Source of the DNA: CBINFS01 sp966250015
GTDB taxonomy: Bacteria; Bacteroidota; Rhodothermia; Rhodothermales; DASSAV01
Assembly (NCBI GenBank): GCA_966250015.1
Contig: CBINFS010000003.1
Location: forward strand, 1-64,000
DNA: 64,000 nt
Direction of reading: 5' to 3'
The notes below the pieces were generated by a model. The model was not told the DNA's origin. It saw only the letters and a list, made by a program, of their open reading frames with translations, and did not search any database. Position numbers and translations under genes: made by a program. Shown here piece after piece: positions 9,487-18,596 of this stretch (within the stretch, counting starts at the first letter, position 1; each line of letters starts with the position of its first letter).

Positions 9487-9897
9487 ATAGCTACTCCCTC
9501 TGGATTAAGCAGGAAACTCCTTTGAAAACTGTCCCAAATTTTCAGGTACCGGGTGAGACATGAAATCCGTTTGCCGGCTCTTGAACGGGTTTCAGCGTCT
9601 TAGACCCGGTACTACGTTTATCCTAACGATAAAAAGTAGCATTGAAAAGGAAAAGACACTAAAAATCGGCTTCGAGTTTGCCTCTTTATTAATCTCCGGT
9701 CAATATCTCCATCCTGCCCGGAATTTGGAGTCGAATCGGAAAAAATTTCCGTATTCGGAACATGTTGCCGCGCAATTTCGAAACGCGTCGGCTCGGGCAG
9801 GTTCTACAGAAGCGCACTGGGTCTTCGGAATGTTCCCAGAGCCTTCACAATGACCGGTAAAAGCGTCATACCGCATCATAATTCATTCGTCTGAAGC
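9487..9897. promoter_or_regulatory. 411-base divergent intergenic region with a 9-bp inverted repeat
   Basis: This gap separates gltA (minus) from the hybrid kinase gene (plus) and must hold both promoters. It contains a perfect inverted repeat, GTACCGGGT (9546-9554) and ACCCGGTAC (9604-9612), in the gltA leader region, either a stem with a 49-base loop or two operator half-sites. I could not assign convincing -35/-10 boxes. A 97-codon ORF inside (9560-9853) has no recognisable protein character and I do not call it. Confidence 0.5.
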
Positions 9898-12639
9898 ATG
9901 AAATGGGGCATAGCGAGTAGGTTCGCGACGATCTTCTCATTGCTTGTTTTGCTTGCCACGGGGACGGTTGGGTACATGGTGTACCAGGGGGCAAGGCAGT
10001 CGTTGATTGATTCCGCAACCGATCGGCTCGCCAATACGGCCAAGATTATGGAGGTCCGGTTCAATGCGAGTATCGACGGTATCAGCAAAGACGTTCGATT
10101 CTTAGCGGCGACGCCACCGGTTCAGGGTCTCGTGCGCATCTGGACCGGACGTCGAAGAGGGATCAAGCTCGACCCCGAGACGGCCATCAGTGACAAGGAG
10201 TGGCGTGGCCAGCTGGCGGAAACTTTCGAGGTGTTCCTGCGGAACCGTCCGTCGTATTACCGCGCCCGATTCATCAATCTGAACGATGGGGGACGGGAGC
10301 TGGTACGCGTCGAAAAACACAACGGCGAGACGGTCAGGGTGCCCACGGAGGGTCTCGGTGAGTTTTCGGACTCGACGCTTCAGCGGGAGATCGCTTCGCT
10401 GCCCGGCGACAAGATGTTCCTGTCGGAGATCGAGATCAGCCGCGAGGGTGACAAGGCGGTCGAGCCCAACGTGCCCGTGATGAAGGCTGCACTTCCGATC
10501 TACTCCGCCAACGGAAGGGTTTTCGGTGTGATGGTCATCGACGTCGATTTGCGGACCGTCATCGACGCCCTTCGCGAGCTCGCCCGGCCGGACAAGTCGC
10601 TCTTTGTCGCAAAAAACCAGGGTGGATTGCTCGAAGTGCCTCCTGAATATCAGCGAATCTCGAAACCGGTGAACTCGCTGGTCACACTCTTTCCGGAAAG
10701 CGCACGGCTGGTGCATGGAGACGTCGACAAAACACGGATCGAGTATGCCGTTACAGGAGCGGAATCGCCGTCCATCGCATATTTCGAGCGGATCCGACTC
10801 GAGCGCGGGGTCGGGCACGACAATCTGATCCTTGGAGTCACGTCGCCGCACTCGTCCGTCCTTGAAGGAGTCCGAAGGGTAAGGGATCGGAGCGTGCTGA
10901 TCACGCTTTTGTTCAGCATCGGCGGTATCGTGCTGGCCATGGGCTTTTCGGGCTTTTTGACGCACCCCTTGATGCAGGTGACGCGTGCCATTTCGAATTT
11001 CGGGAACCGGGATAACGAGGAAAACCTGCCGGTAGGCCGTGGGGACGAAATCGGCGTGCTCGCGCGTGCTTTTACGACGATGGCGAGCCAGATCCAGGAT
11101 CAGGTTCGTGAGCTGGAAGACAAAGAGCTGCGCCAGCGCATCATTCTCGAAACCTCTGCCGAGGGCATGGTGGTCGTCAATGCGGAGGGCAGCATCGAGA
11201 CCTTCAACCGGGCAGCGGAACGCATGTTTGGGTATCACACGGGCGAGCTTTCAGGGAAGAGTGTGCGTGACTTGATCCTGCCCGTCATGATTAACGGGGT
11301 GGACGGAAACGAGTCGAGTTCTGAGACCGAAGCTGAGCGGTGGAAGACCACCGGTACGGGTCACGAAGTGATCGGGCGGCGGCAGGACGGCAGCCAGTTT
11401 CCCGCCTCACTTTCCGTCAGTGCGTTCGAGCTCCTGGGCGAGCGTAAGTACGCGGTATTTATCGAGGACATCACGGAGCGAAAGCGATACGAAGAGGCGC
11501 TGCAGCGGGCGAAGGAGGAAGCCGAGGAGATGGCACGCCTCAAAACGGCCTTCCTGGCCAACATGAGCCACGAGATCCGGACGCCGCTAACCTCGGTAAT
11601 CGGCTATGCTTCCGTGTTGGCGAAGGAAGTAAGCGATAAGCACAAACGGTTTGCACAGCTGATCGAGCGAAGCGGCCGACGGCTCATGGATACGCTGAAC
11701 TCGGTCATGGCCCTCGCCCAGCTGGAGGCGAAGAAGGTGGACGTCCAGTTCGACCTGTTGAACGTCGCCGATGAAGCCCGGGAGTTCATCCAGCTTTATC
11801 AGCAGTTTGCTCACCAGAAGGGATTGAAGTTGATCTACGAGGTCGACGCTTCCGCCGAAAACGTCACTGCACGCCTCGACCGTGGGGCGTTCAGCAGCAT
11901 CATGCAGAACCTCATCGGTAACGCGATCAAGTTCACCGAAACAGGCGGCATTTCGGTTACGGTCAGTTCGCGGCATCGGAAGGTGTTTCTACAGATTCGC
12001 GATACGGGAGTGGGAATCGATCCTTCGTTTTTACCCCATCTTTTTGAAGAATTCAGGCAAGAATCGACAGGATTGAGCCGTACTTATGAAGGTAGCGGCC
12101 TGGGGCTTTCGATCACGCAGAAACTCGTAACCCTGATGGGGGGCGAGATCTACGTCGACAGCAAAAAAGGTGAAGGCAGTGTATTCACCGTGGTCTTCCC
12201 GGTTGCAGTTGACGAAAACGAAGCAAAGGTTGTCGAACACGACACGGCGGAATCGATGCTGACACAGATCGAGCATTCGGAAGTGTTGTTGGTGGAAGAT
12301 AACCCGGACACGGCTTTCCTCATTCTGCACCTGTTGCTCGATATTTGCGACGTCACGCTTGCCGCCAATGGGACCGAAGCGGTCAGGAAAGCGGAACGCA
12401 AACGCTTTGACGCCGTGCTACTCGACATCAACCTGGGAAGGAGCGAGAACGGTGTGGAGGTGTTACACAAGATCCGAGCAATCCCCGGCTATGAAAACGT
12501 ACCGGCTGCGGCCATCACGGCATACGCACTGCCGGGCGATCGGGAGCGGTTCATTGCAGCAGGGTTCGATACATACCTCAGCAAGCCCTTTACGGCCGAA
12601 GGTCTCATCGAAACGATCGTTGAGTTGATTCCCGGCTGA
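9898..12639 (+). CDS. Hybrid sensor histidine kinase (dCache-HAMP-PAS-HisKA-HATPase-REC)
   Basis: A 913-residue membrane kinase. A first membrane helix (about 12-31) is followed by a periplasmic sensor of about 300 residues with double-Cache-like features, a second helix (about 337-355), HAMP (to about 410), PAS (about 420-545, ETSAEGMVVVNAEGSIETFN), HisKA with phospho-acceptor His558 in MSHEIRTPL, HATPase (NLIGNAIKF, DTGVGI, GSGLGLSI) and a C-terminal receiver with Asp843 in LLDINLG. Cache domains usually bind small extracellular ligands; the ligand is unknown. The next gene encodes a second kinase/receiver protein a few bases downstream, so the two likely form one phosphorelay. No DNA-binding output is encoded nearby. 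Confidence 0.93.
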   Translation: MKWGIASRFATIFSLLVLLATGTVGYMVYQGARQSLIDSATDRLANTAKIMEVRFNASIDGISKDVRFLAATPPVQGLVRIWTGRRRGIKLDPETAISDKEWRGQLAETFEVFLRNRPSYYRARFINLNDGGRELVRVEKHNGETVRVPTEGLGEFSDSTLQREIASLPGDKMFLSEIEISREGDKAVEPNVPVMKAALPIYSANGRVFGVMVIDVDLRTVIDALRELARPDKSLFVAKNQGGLLEVPPEYQRISKPVNSLVTLFPESARLVHGDVDKTRIEYAVTGAESPSIAYFERIRLERGVGHDNLILGVTSPHSSVLEGVRRVRDRSVLITLLFSIGGIVLAMGFSGFLTHPLMQVTRAISNFGNRDNEENLPVGRGDEIGVLARAFTTMASQIQDQVRELEDKELRQRIILETSAEGMVVVNAEGSIETFNRAAERMFGYHTGELSGKSVRDLILPVMINGVDGNESSSETEAERWKTTGTGHEVIGRRQDGSQFPASLSVSAFELLGERKYAVFIEDITERKRYEEALQRAKEEAEEMARLKTAFLANMSHEIRTPLTSVIGYASVLAKEVSDKHKRFAQLIERSGRRLMDTLNSVMALAQLEAKKVDVQFDLLNVADEAREFIQLYQQFAHQKGLKLIYEVDASAENVTARLDRGAFSSIMQNLIGNAIKFTETGGISVTVSSRHRKVFLQIRDTGVGIDPSFLPHLFEEFRQESTGLSRTYEGSGLGLSITQKLVTLMGGEIYVDSKKGEGSVFTVVFPVAVDENEAKVVEHDTAESMLTQIEHSEVLLVEDNPDTAFLILHLLLDICDVTLAANGTEAVRKAERKRFDAVLLDINLGRSENGVEVLHKIRAIPGYENVPAAAITAYALPGDRERFIAAGFDTYLSKPFTAEGLIETIVELIPG

Positions 12640-12668
12640 CGGGATTGCCGGCGAAGAAAGTCCGGGAT

Positions 12669-13754
12669 ATGGGTGGTATGAAGAAGATACTGGTGATTGA
12701 CGATCAACCGGACGTGGTTGAGATGATTGCGTACGTGCTCGAGGCCGAAGGGTACCAGGTCGTGAGTGCGCTTTCAGGCCGGAACGGGCTAGATCGAGCC
12801 CGGGAGTATCAGCCTGACCTGATACTCTGCGACGTCATGATGCCGGGTTTGAACGGGTACGACGTGCTCGAAGAAGTGCGCGGGGATTTACAGCTGTCGG
12901 CGACGCCCTTCATCTTTCTTACGGCCAAGGCGTCGACGGAGGACCTCCGCACCGGCATGAGGCTGGGCGCCGACGATTACCTGACGAAGCCTTTTTCGGC
13001 GGACGAGCTCGTGGCGGCCATCGAGACGCGCATCCGCAAGCACGTATCGATGCAGGAGCGTTTCGAGCAGCGCATCGAGCTGCTCAGGCAGGGGCTTTCG
13101 ACCACACTTCCCCACGAGCTTCGCACGCCGCTCACGCTCATACTCGCCCACACGTCACTCCTGCTCGAAGCGTATGATTCGTTCGATCGAGATTCGATCC
13201 TCGACTCGCTCAAAGCGGTCAACGAGGCGGGGTTGCGGTTACATCGCCTCCTGGAGAACCTCCTCATTTACGTCGAAATGAGCGGGGATGCGACGCTTCC
13301 CATCGAACATCCGAACATCGAAAACGCTGGCGACATCGCAACGGAGGCGGCGCGTCGTGTGGCGGAGAACCATAAAAGAGCGCTCGATCTGAACCTACGG
13401 ATCGAAAATGAAAGCCTACACGTTCACGGGTTCCACCTGCGGAAGATCGTCGAGGAGCTGGTCGACAACGCTTTCAAGTTTTCCCAAAAAGGCACGCCCG
13501 TTCACGTTTCTTTTGTACAGGAGGCCGACTCGATGGTGCTCACCGTAGAGGATCAGGGAAGGGGCATGTCGGAGGAAGAGGTTGAAAAGCTTGACGCGTA
13601 CGTGCAGTTCAGCCGGAGCCGATTCGAGCAGCAGGGTACAGGGATGGGCCTTACCGTCGTCAAAGCCATCGTCAAGCTCTACAACGGGACGGTTGACGTG
13701 CAGGGAAAGGTCGGTGTAGGGACGAGGGTTCAGGTGACACTCCCAATCTCCTAA
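12669..13754 (+). CDS. Receiver-histidine kinase protein (REC-HisKA-HATPase), soluble
   Basis: About 361 residues from ATG 12669. A TTG at 12645 and an ATG at 12678 are alternatives; 12669 is preferred because GAAGAAAG lies about 8 bases upstream. The N-terminal receiver (KKILVIDDQPD; Asp55 in LCDVMMPG; lysine in TKPFSADE) is followed by a HisKA box with His149 in PHELRTPL and a HATPase domain (LVDNAFKFS, DQGRGMS, GTGMGLTVV). There is no membrane helix or sensor domain, so input is probably phosphate from the hybrid kinase encoded immediately upstream. The output partner is not in the window. The REC-before-kinase order is typical of relay intermediates. Confidence 0.9.
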   Translation: MGGMKKILVIDDQPDVVEMIAYVLEAEGYQVVSALSGRNGLDRAREYQPDLILCDVMMPGLNGYDVLEEVRGDLQLSATPFIFLTAKASTEDLRTGMRLGADDYLTKPFSADELVAAIETRIRKHVSMQERFEQRIELLRQGLSTTLPHELRTPLTLILAHTSLLLEAYDSFDRDSILDSLKAVNEAGLRLHRLLENLLIYVEMSGDATLPIEHPNIENAGDIATEAARRVAENHKRALDLNLRIENESLHVHGFHLRKIVEELVDNAFKFSQKGTPVHVSFVQEADSMVLTVEDQGRGMSEEEVEKLDAYVQFSRSRFEQQGTGMGLTVVKAIVKLYNGTVDVQGKVGVGTRVQVTLPIS

Positions 13755-13786
13755 CCCATTCAGTCCGCCGGTGAAGCCTTTTCAGG

Positions 13787-14974
13787 TCAGATCTTGAAGA
13801 AAATCCGTCTCTGGTACAGCCAGTAGCACAGGTACCAGAGAATTCCCCACACGAAAATGGCGTCCAGCAGGTGAACTAGCGGTTCACTCAGGCCGACCGC
13901 TGACAGGAATCCTCCGGTGAAGATGCGGGCGAATCCGTTCAACCACTGTATGCCGACAGTTTCCGTGAAGAGGTAGATGAAGATCGGGTTCATGCCGACG
14001 ATGATGAAGAAGGTGGTCCACCTGCTCACCTTGCGTACGTCGACCAGCCAGTAAAGGAAGGCAAGCATAACGAGGCACCACCCGCCAGACACGATCACGA
14101 ACGAGCTCGTGCAGATTCGTTTGATGATCGGTGTAATACCCGCCAGGTCGAGTCCGTAGCCAACTACAAGTCCAATCAAACCAGCGGCGGCGAGTATTCT
14201 TAGCTTGTTGAGCTCGGTCCTTTCACTCATGAGCAGTTTTGCCGCGAGTACGCCCCATATCGTGTGCGCTGCGGTCGGAAGCGCGTTGATGGCAACCCAG
14301 CCGTCCGGATTGATTTTACCCATCAGGACCGTATCCATCCACGCGCCAAAGTTTTGCCCCTGGACGAACGGTTGATCGAATCCCGGAATCGCCACGGTAC
14401 GGTACAGGAATTCGGTTACCCCGATCAGGACGAAAGAAATGACGAGCTGCGTGCCGAGGGGTAGCCGGTAGATCAGATACGCCACCAGGATGGTGAAGGA
14501 GAGCTGCGACAGGACGTTCCAGAGCTCCCAGACAAGCTGCCGGCTGTACCCGCAGTGAAGGGCTACGCCGAACATGAGCAGAAGGGCGCATCGCTTCAGG
14601 ATGTGCCGGAAGGTGTCGTTCCAGGTGGCCCCTTTGCTCCAGCGTTTTTCGAGGGAGTAGGCCATTGCCACCCCGACGATGAACATAAAGAACGGCTGAA
14701 TAAGGTCCCAGAACCGTAACCCGTTCCACGGATGGTGATGGAACTGGAGGGCAAATGCAGCAAGGAATGACCCCTCCGGCGCAATGTCGAGTAATTCGTG
14801 ATAAACCCTCGCCCCTTCACCGATGAGGAGGAACATCGTGATTCCCCTGAAGGCATCAAGGGAAAGGAGTCTTTCGCGCCTTAACTCAGGCAGAATATCC
14901 GACTTTTTCTGCGTGTCGCCAGCTTTTAGCCAGCTCTTGCGTTCGGCCGGCTCTGCCGTAACGGTTCCTGACAT
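13787..14974 (-). CDS. DUF5009/NagX-like multi-pass membrane protein (HGSNAT-like acyltransferase family)
   Basis: A 395-residue integral membrane protein with about ten predicted helices. The opening RLLSLDAFRGITMFLLI, the FWDLIQPFFMFIVGVAMAYSL block and the later ALPTAAHTIWGVLAAKLL match the family related to heparan-alpha-glucosaminide N-acetyltransferase and the bacterial NagX proteins linked to amino-sugar use. The role is either transmembrane acetyl transfer to a sugar or transport; sequence alone does not decide. It is divergent from a lipoprotein sulfatase, with about 140 bases between the starts, which suggests a link to sulfated or aminated glycans. Confidence 0.8.
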   Translation of the reverse strand: MSGTVTAEPAERKSWLKAGDTQKKSDILPELRRERLLSLDAFRGITMFLLIGEGARVYHELLDIAPEGSFLAAFALQFHHHPWNGLRFWDLIQPFFMFIVGVAMAYSLEKRWSKGATWNDTFRHILKRCALLLMFGVALHCGYSRQLVWELWNVLSQLSFTILVAYLIYRLPLGTQLVISFVLIGVTEFLYRTVAIPGFDQPFVQGQNFGAWMDTVLMGKINPDGWVAINALPTAAHTIWGVLAAKLLMSERTELNKLRILAAAGLIGLVVGYGLDLAGITPIIKRICTSSFVIVSGGWCLVMLAFLYWLVDVRKVSRWTTFFIIVGMNPIFIYLFTETVGIQWLNGFARIFTGGFLSAVGLSEPLVHLLDAIFVWGILWYLCYWLYQRRIFFKI

Positions 14975-15114
14975 GGACGTACCTGTGGTCGAAGACTTAA
15001 AATCCTATCAATCATAACGCGATGGACGCCCATGTGCAATGTGCCTCGAATTTCTTCATCAAATGAGGTATTTTGAAAACGCAACGACGGCGACAATTAT
15101 ACCACCACGTTACC

Positions 15115-16545
15115 ATGGCCATCACGTTTTCACGGGGCGCAATTCCCTGCCTCATTTCCCTGCTGGTCTTCCTGACCGGTTGCGAAACGGGATCGATCGA
15201 AATGGAAACCGAAGCGACGGTTGAGAAGCCAAACATCATATACATCATGGCGGACGATCTGGGGTATGGGGATCTTGGGGTATACGGGCAAGAGAAGATC
15301 AAAACGCCAAACATCGACCGGCTGGCTGCGGAGGGGATCAGGTTTACGAACTTTTACGCCGGTTCGACGGTGTGCGCTCCGTCGCGAGCGGTGTTGATGA
15401 CGGGCTTACACACGGGTCATGCACCGGTCCGGGGTAATCGGGAGATTCAGCCCATGGGGCAGCAGCCGCTTCCCGACAGCACCGTGACGCTTGCGGAGGT
15501 GCTGAAGTCTGTAGGATACACGACAGGATTGATCGGGAAATGGGGGCTGGGCGGACCTGAAACGGAGGGCGCACCGAACAACCAGGGCTTCGACTATTTC
15601 TTCGGCTATCTCTGCCAGCGTCACGCGCACAACTATTACCCCGAGTTCTTATTCAGGAATAACGAACGGGTGACGCTTGAGGGCAATCGGGTTGCCGAGC
15701 CGCGCCCGGACGGCGCCGGTGTAGCGATTGAAAAGGCGCAGTATAGCCACGATTTGTTCGCTCAGGAAGCACTGGACTTCATCGAGCAGAACAGAGAAGG
15801 TCCATTCTTTTTGTACCTCGCGTTGACTATCCCTCACGCAAACAACGAGGCCGGCGATGAAGGGATGGAGGTGCCGGATTTCAGCGCGTATGAAAGCGAA
15901 TCCTGGCCGGAGCAGGAGAAACGCTTTGCCGCGATGGTCAGCCGGATGGATGGAGACGTTGGGCGGATCGTCGACAAGCTGAACGAGCTCGGTATAGCCG
16001 AAAGAACAATCATCTTCTTCACGTCGGACAATGGACCGCACCAGGAAGGCGGGCGCGATCCGGATTTCTTCGACTCCAATGGCCCGTTCCGAGGGATCAA
16101 ACGTGACCTCTACGACGGCGGTATTCGGGTGCCGATGATCGTACGGGGCGCCGGTGTGGTCGGACAGGGTGTTGTTTCCGAGCACGTGGGTTACTTCACC
16201 GACATCTTGCCCACGTTGGCCGAGCTGGCAAACGCTCAGATTCCCGCGAACGACGGGATCAGCTTTGTGCCTGTTTTGAGGGGGCAGGAGACCGACCAAA
16301 GACGACACGATTACCTGTATTGGGAGTTTTACGAAGGGGACACCGGGCAGGCGGTCCGAATGGGGCAATGGAAAGGGGTTCGGATTCCCATGTACGATGG
16401 TGAGATAGAGCTTTACGACGTGGTATCCGATTCGTCTGAAGAGCACAACGTGGCGGCCGACCACCCGGAGGTAGTCGAGCGGATCGCCGCGATCATGGAG
16501 GAAGCACACGTACCATCGCCAATCTGGCAGCGGAGCTCGAACTAA
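15115..16545 (+). CDS. Lipoprotein sulfatase (formylglycine-dependent arylsulfatase family)
   Basis: About 476 residues from ATG 15115. A TTG at 15073 would lengthen the n-region improbably. The signal peptide ends in lipobox LTGC, so the enzyme should be membrane-anchored. The core starts KPNIIYIMADDLGYGDLG, with metal-binding aspartates. The active-site motif is CAPSR with Cys87 to be converted to formylglycine, followed by TGLHTGHAPVRGN; later TSDNGPH completes the metal site. It would remove sulfate from a sulfated glycan or aryl ester. A maturation enzyme (FGE or anSME) is not in the window. Its stop codon overlaps that of the convergent phosphotriesterase-like gene. Confidence 0.9.
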   Translation: MAITFSRGAIPCLISLLVFLTGCETGSIEMETEATVEKPNIIYIMADDLGYGDLGVYGQEKIKTPNIDRLAAEGIRFTNFYAGSTVCAPSRAVLMTGLHTGHAPVRGNREIQPMGQQPLPDSTVTLAEVLKSVGYTTGLIGKWGLGGPETEGAPNNQGFDYFFGYLCQRHAHNYYPEFLFRNNERVTLEGNRVAEPRPDGAGVAIEKAQYSHDLFAQEALDFIEQNREGPFFLYLALTIPHANNEAGDEGMEVPDFSAYESESWPEQEKRFAAMVSRMDGDVGRIVDKLNELGIAERTIIFFTSDNGPHQEGGRDPDFFDSNGPFRGIKRDLYDGGIRVPMIVRGAGVVGQGVVSEHVGYFTDILPTLAELANAQIPANDGISFVPVLRGQETDQRRHDYLYWEFYEGDTGQAVRMGQWKGVRIPMYDGEIELYDVVSDSSEEHNVAADHPEVVERIAAIMEEAHVPSPIWQRSSN

Positions 16546-17627
16546 ATCGTACGTCTTCGAACGGTAAAAGCGCGAGCCGGATTTATCACAAAAAGCCGTC
16601 GGATCTCTTCGTCCGTTAAGCCTGCCTGGACGAGGGATGGGATGAGGCGCGTGTGAAGCGTGTCGTAGGTGCGGAAGTCGCCGCCGCCCGGATCGCCGAC
16701 GTTGTACCATCCTGCATCGTGCGAAACCAGGACACGGTCCAGCAAACCCCGGTCTTTCAAGGACGTGATGGAGGTGGTATACGTGGACACGTTGTCGGCA
16801 GATAGCCCGTCGAGCGAGATCCACGCTCCCTGCCTGGCCGCCCGGGCGTGAACGTCGGGGTCCGACTCTGCCTGCGCGTGAACCCAGATCCAGGCCTCAG
16901 GGCTGACTTTTTCCTCGAGCAGAACCTCGATCTGTTCGAATGCGGCGGTTGCGGGGCCCGTGTGGGCAGCAGTGGTCAGGCCGGTAGCAGCGTGCGTTTT
17001 TGCCGCTGCGCGAATGAGCTTACGATCCATCTCAGAGAGCGGACCGTCGTCAACCCCGATTTTTATGAATCCCGGCCGGATGCCGGTACCGCCGATGCCG
17101 TTTTCCCATTCCTGAATCCAACGGTTGGCGAGGGCGTCGGCGTCATCCGTAAAGGCGTGTTCGGGTAGATGCACGTCCTGACGCGCCCCGTAGTAGCCAG
17201 TATTCGTCAGAATGTGCAGGCCAGAAGCACTTGAGAGTTCGCGGAGAAGCACGGGATCGCGGCCGAGGTAATTGGGTGTGGCTTCGACCAGCGTGCGTCC
17301 TCCGAGCTTTCTGAGCTGTTCCAGATACGGCAGCACCTTTTGGAATACCTCCTTCCTGTCGTATCGATCGGGACTGACTTCGGCGGCGCCTATGAAGTCG
17401 ACCAGTACGTGCTCGTGGGGGAGCGTCAAGCCTAGCTCGTTTGCGGGAATCGGACCGTTAACCGTCATCACCACGTCTCGGCGCTCTTCCGCCAAAGTTC
17501 CATGATCAAGGAGGGTCGCTCCCAATCCTATTGCGGCGCAGGATCTGAGAAAAACTCTTCGGCTGATCGGGAAACCCTGTCCTGATCGTGCTCGGTTTTC
17601 CCTGTTTGAGAGTTGATCTGATATCAT
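16542..17627 (-). CDS. Tat-exported phosphotriesterase-family metal hydrolase
   Basis: A 361-residue protein with a twin-arginine signal (SRRVFLRSCAAIGLGATLL) and a phosphotriesterase-like TIM barrel. Metal ligands are visible in order: HEH in LPHEHVLVDF, a candidate carboxylated lysine in GFIKIGVDDG, histidines in TAAHTG and WVHAQAE, and Asp in VLVSHDAGWY. Family members include lactonases and esterases; true organophosphate hydrolysis is rare, so I name only the family. Stop codons of this gene and the convergent sulfatase overlap by bases 16542-16545. The Tat signal fits folding with metal before export. Confidence 0.88.
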   Translation of the reverse strand: MISDQLSNRENRARSGQGFPISRRVFLRSCAAIGLGATLLDHGTLAEERRDVVMTVNGPIPANELGLTLPHEHVLVDFIGAAEVSPDRYDRKEVFQKVLPYLEQLRKLGGRTLVEATPNYLGRDPVLLRELSSASGLHILTNTGYYGARQDVHLPEHAFTDDADALANRWIQEWENGIGGTGIRPGFIKIGVDDGPLSEMDRKLIRAAAKTHAATGLTTAAHTGPATAAFEQIEVLLEEKVSPEAWIWVHAQAESDPDVHARAARQGAWISLDGLSADNVSTYTTSITSLKDRGLLDRVLVSHDAGWYNVGDPGGGDFRTYDTLHTRLIPSLVQAGLTDEEIRRLFVINPARAFTVRRRTI

Positions 17628-17808
17628 TTCAGCATTTTTTCCAGCGGATGGTGAGACCCGTGACGATGATTTCCCTTACACTGCAAGGTTGGTTAATCTA
17701 AAGAAGGCTGGTGGGTATATTAGGGTTCGTCGTTCATCCACACTACACACGAGACACGATAGACAATCATAAGAAACCGATCATCGGTAAATTCTGCATC
17801 ACCATGTC

Positions 17809-18528
17809 ATGATTGAAGTTGAAAAAATACATGAGCGGCTAGACCGGCTTCGCGAGCGAATAGCAAAGGCCTGTGCAAAGGCATCCAGGGATCCGGATTC
17901 GGTTCAGCTGATCGGTGTAACGAAAACTTTCCCCGCGGAGGCCGTCGAGGCTGCCCGTGAGGCAGGTTTACGGGATTTCGGTGAAAACAAGGTGCAGGAG
18001 CTGGTCGCAAAAGCCCGCGAAATACCGGGTGAACTTGAAGGCGGCGCTGTCCGGTGGCACATGATCGGGCATTTGCAGCGGAACAAGGCTAAGGACGTGA
18101 TTGCGAAGGCCGACTGGTTCCACGCGCTGGATTCGCTACGGCTTGCCGCCGAGCTCGAGCGCCGGGCGGCGGAGGCAGGCAGGGTGCTGCCCTGCTTCGT
18201 ACAGGTGAACGTTTCCAATGAGGATACGAAATCCGGCATTCAACCGGGAGGGGCGCACCGTTTTCTGGACGAGCTCGAGGCGTTCGAACACCTTCGAATA
18301 GTGGGTCTGATGACGCTGGCATCGCCTGTGGACGATCCCGAGCTGGTACGCCCGGAGTTCCGGCAGCTGCGCCAGCTGCAGGAAACCTACAGGAGCAGTG
18401 GATCAGGAAGGCACGACCTGATGTATCTTTCGATGGGAATGAGTGGAGATTTTGAAGTTGCGATAGAGGAAGGTGCAACGCATATTCGTGTGGGGAGTGC
18501 TCTGTTTGGAGCGCGTTCGTATGGCTGA
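17809..18528 (+). CDS. Pyridoxal phosphate homeostasis protein (YggS/PLPBP family)
   Basis: A 239-residue single-domain alanine-racemase-like barrel that binds PLP without catalysis and buffers the cofactor. The PLP lysine is Lys39 in GVTKTFP; GLRDFGENKVQEL, WHMIGHLQRNKAKD and YLSMGMSGDFEVAIEEGATH are the classic family blocks. It is followed by divIVA, as ylmE precedes divIVA in Gram-positive bacteria, suggesting an old link to cell-wall or division genes. The 181-base gap upstream probably holds its promoter. Confidence 0.95.
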   Translation: MIEVEKIHERLDRLRERIAKACAKASRDPDSVQLIGVTKTFPAEAVEAAREAGLRDFGENKVQELVAKAREIPGELEGGAVRWHMIGHLQRNKAKDVIAKADWFHALDSLRLAAELERRAAEAGRVLPCFVQVNVSNEDTKSGIQPGGAHRFLDELEAFEHLRIVGLMTLASPVDDPELVRPEFRQLRQLQETYRSSGSGRHDLMYLSMGMSGDFEVAIEEGATHIRVGSALFGARSYG

Positions 18529-18596
18529 AGCGAAACGAACCGTTATTGCAAGAGAATGTCCCGTCAATATGCGGGACCGAAAACGAGGTAATCCAG

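Noticed and set aside
9560..9853. 97-codon + strand ORF between gltA and the hybrid kinase
   Set aside because: No ribosome site, no domain, atypical composition, and it covers the likely promoter and inverted repeat of gltA.
15073..15114. TTG 15073 start for the sulfatase
   Set aside because: It would add 14 basic residues before the signal peptide; ATG 15115 gives a standard lipoprotein signal.
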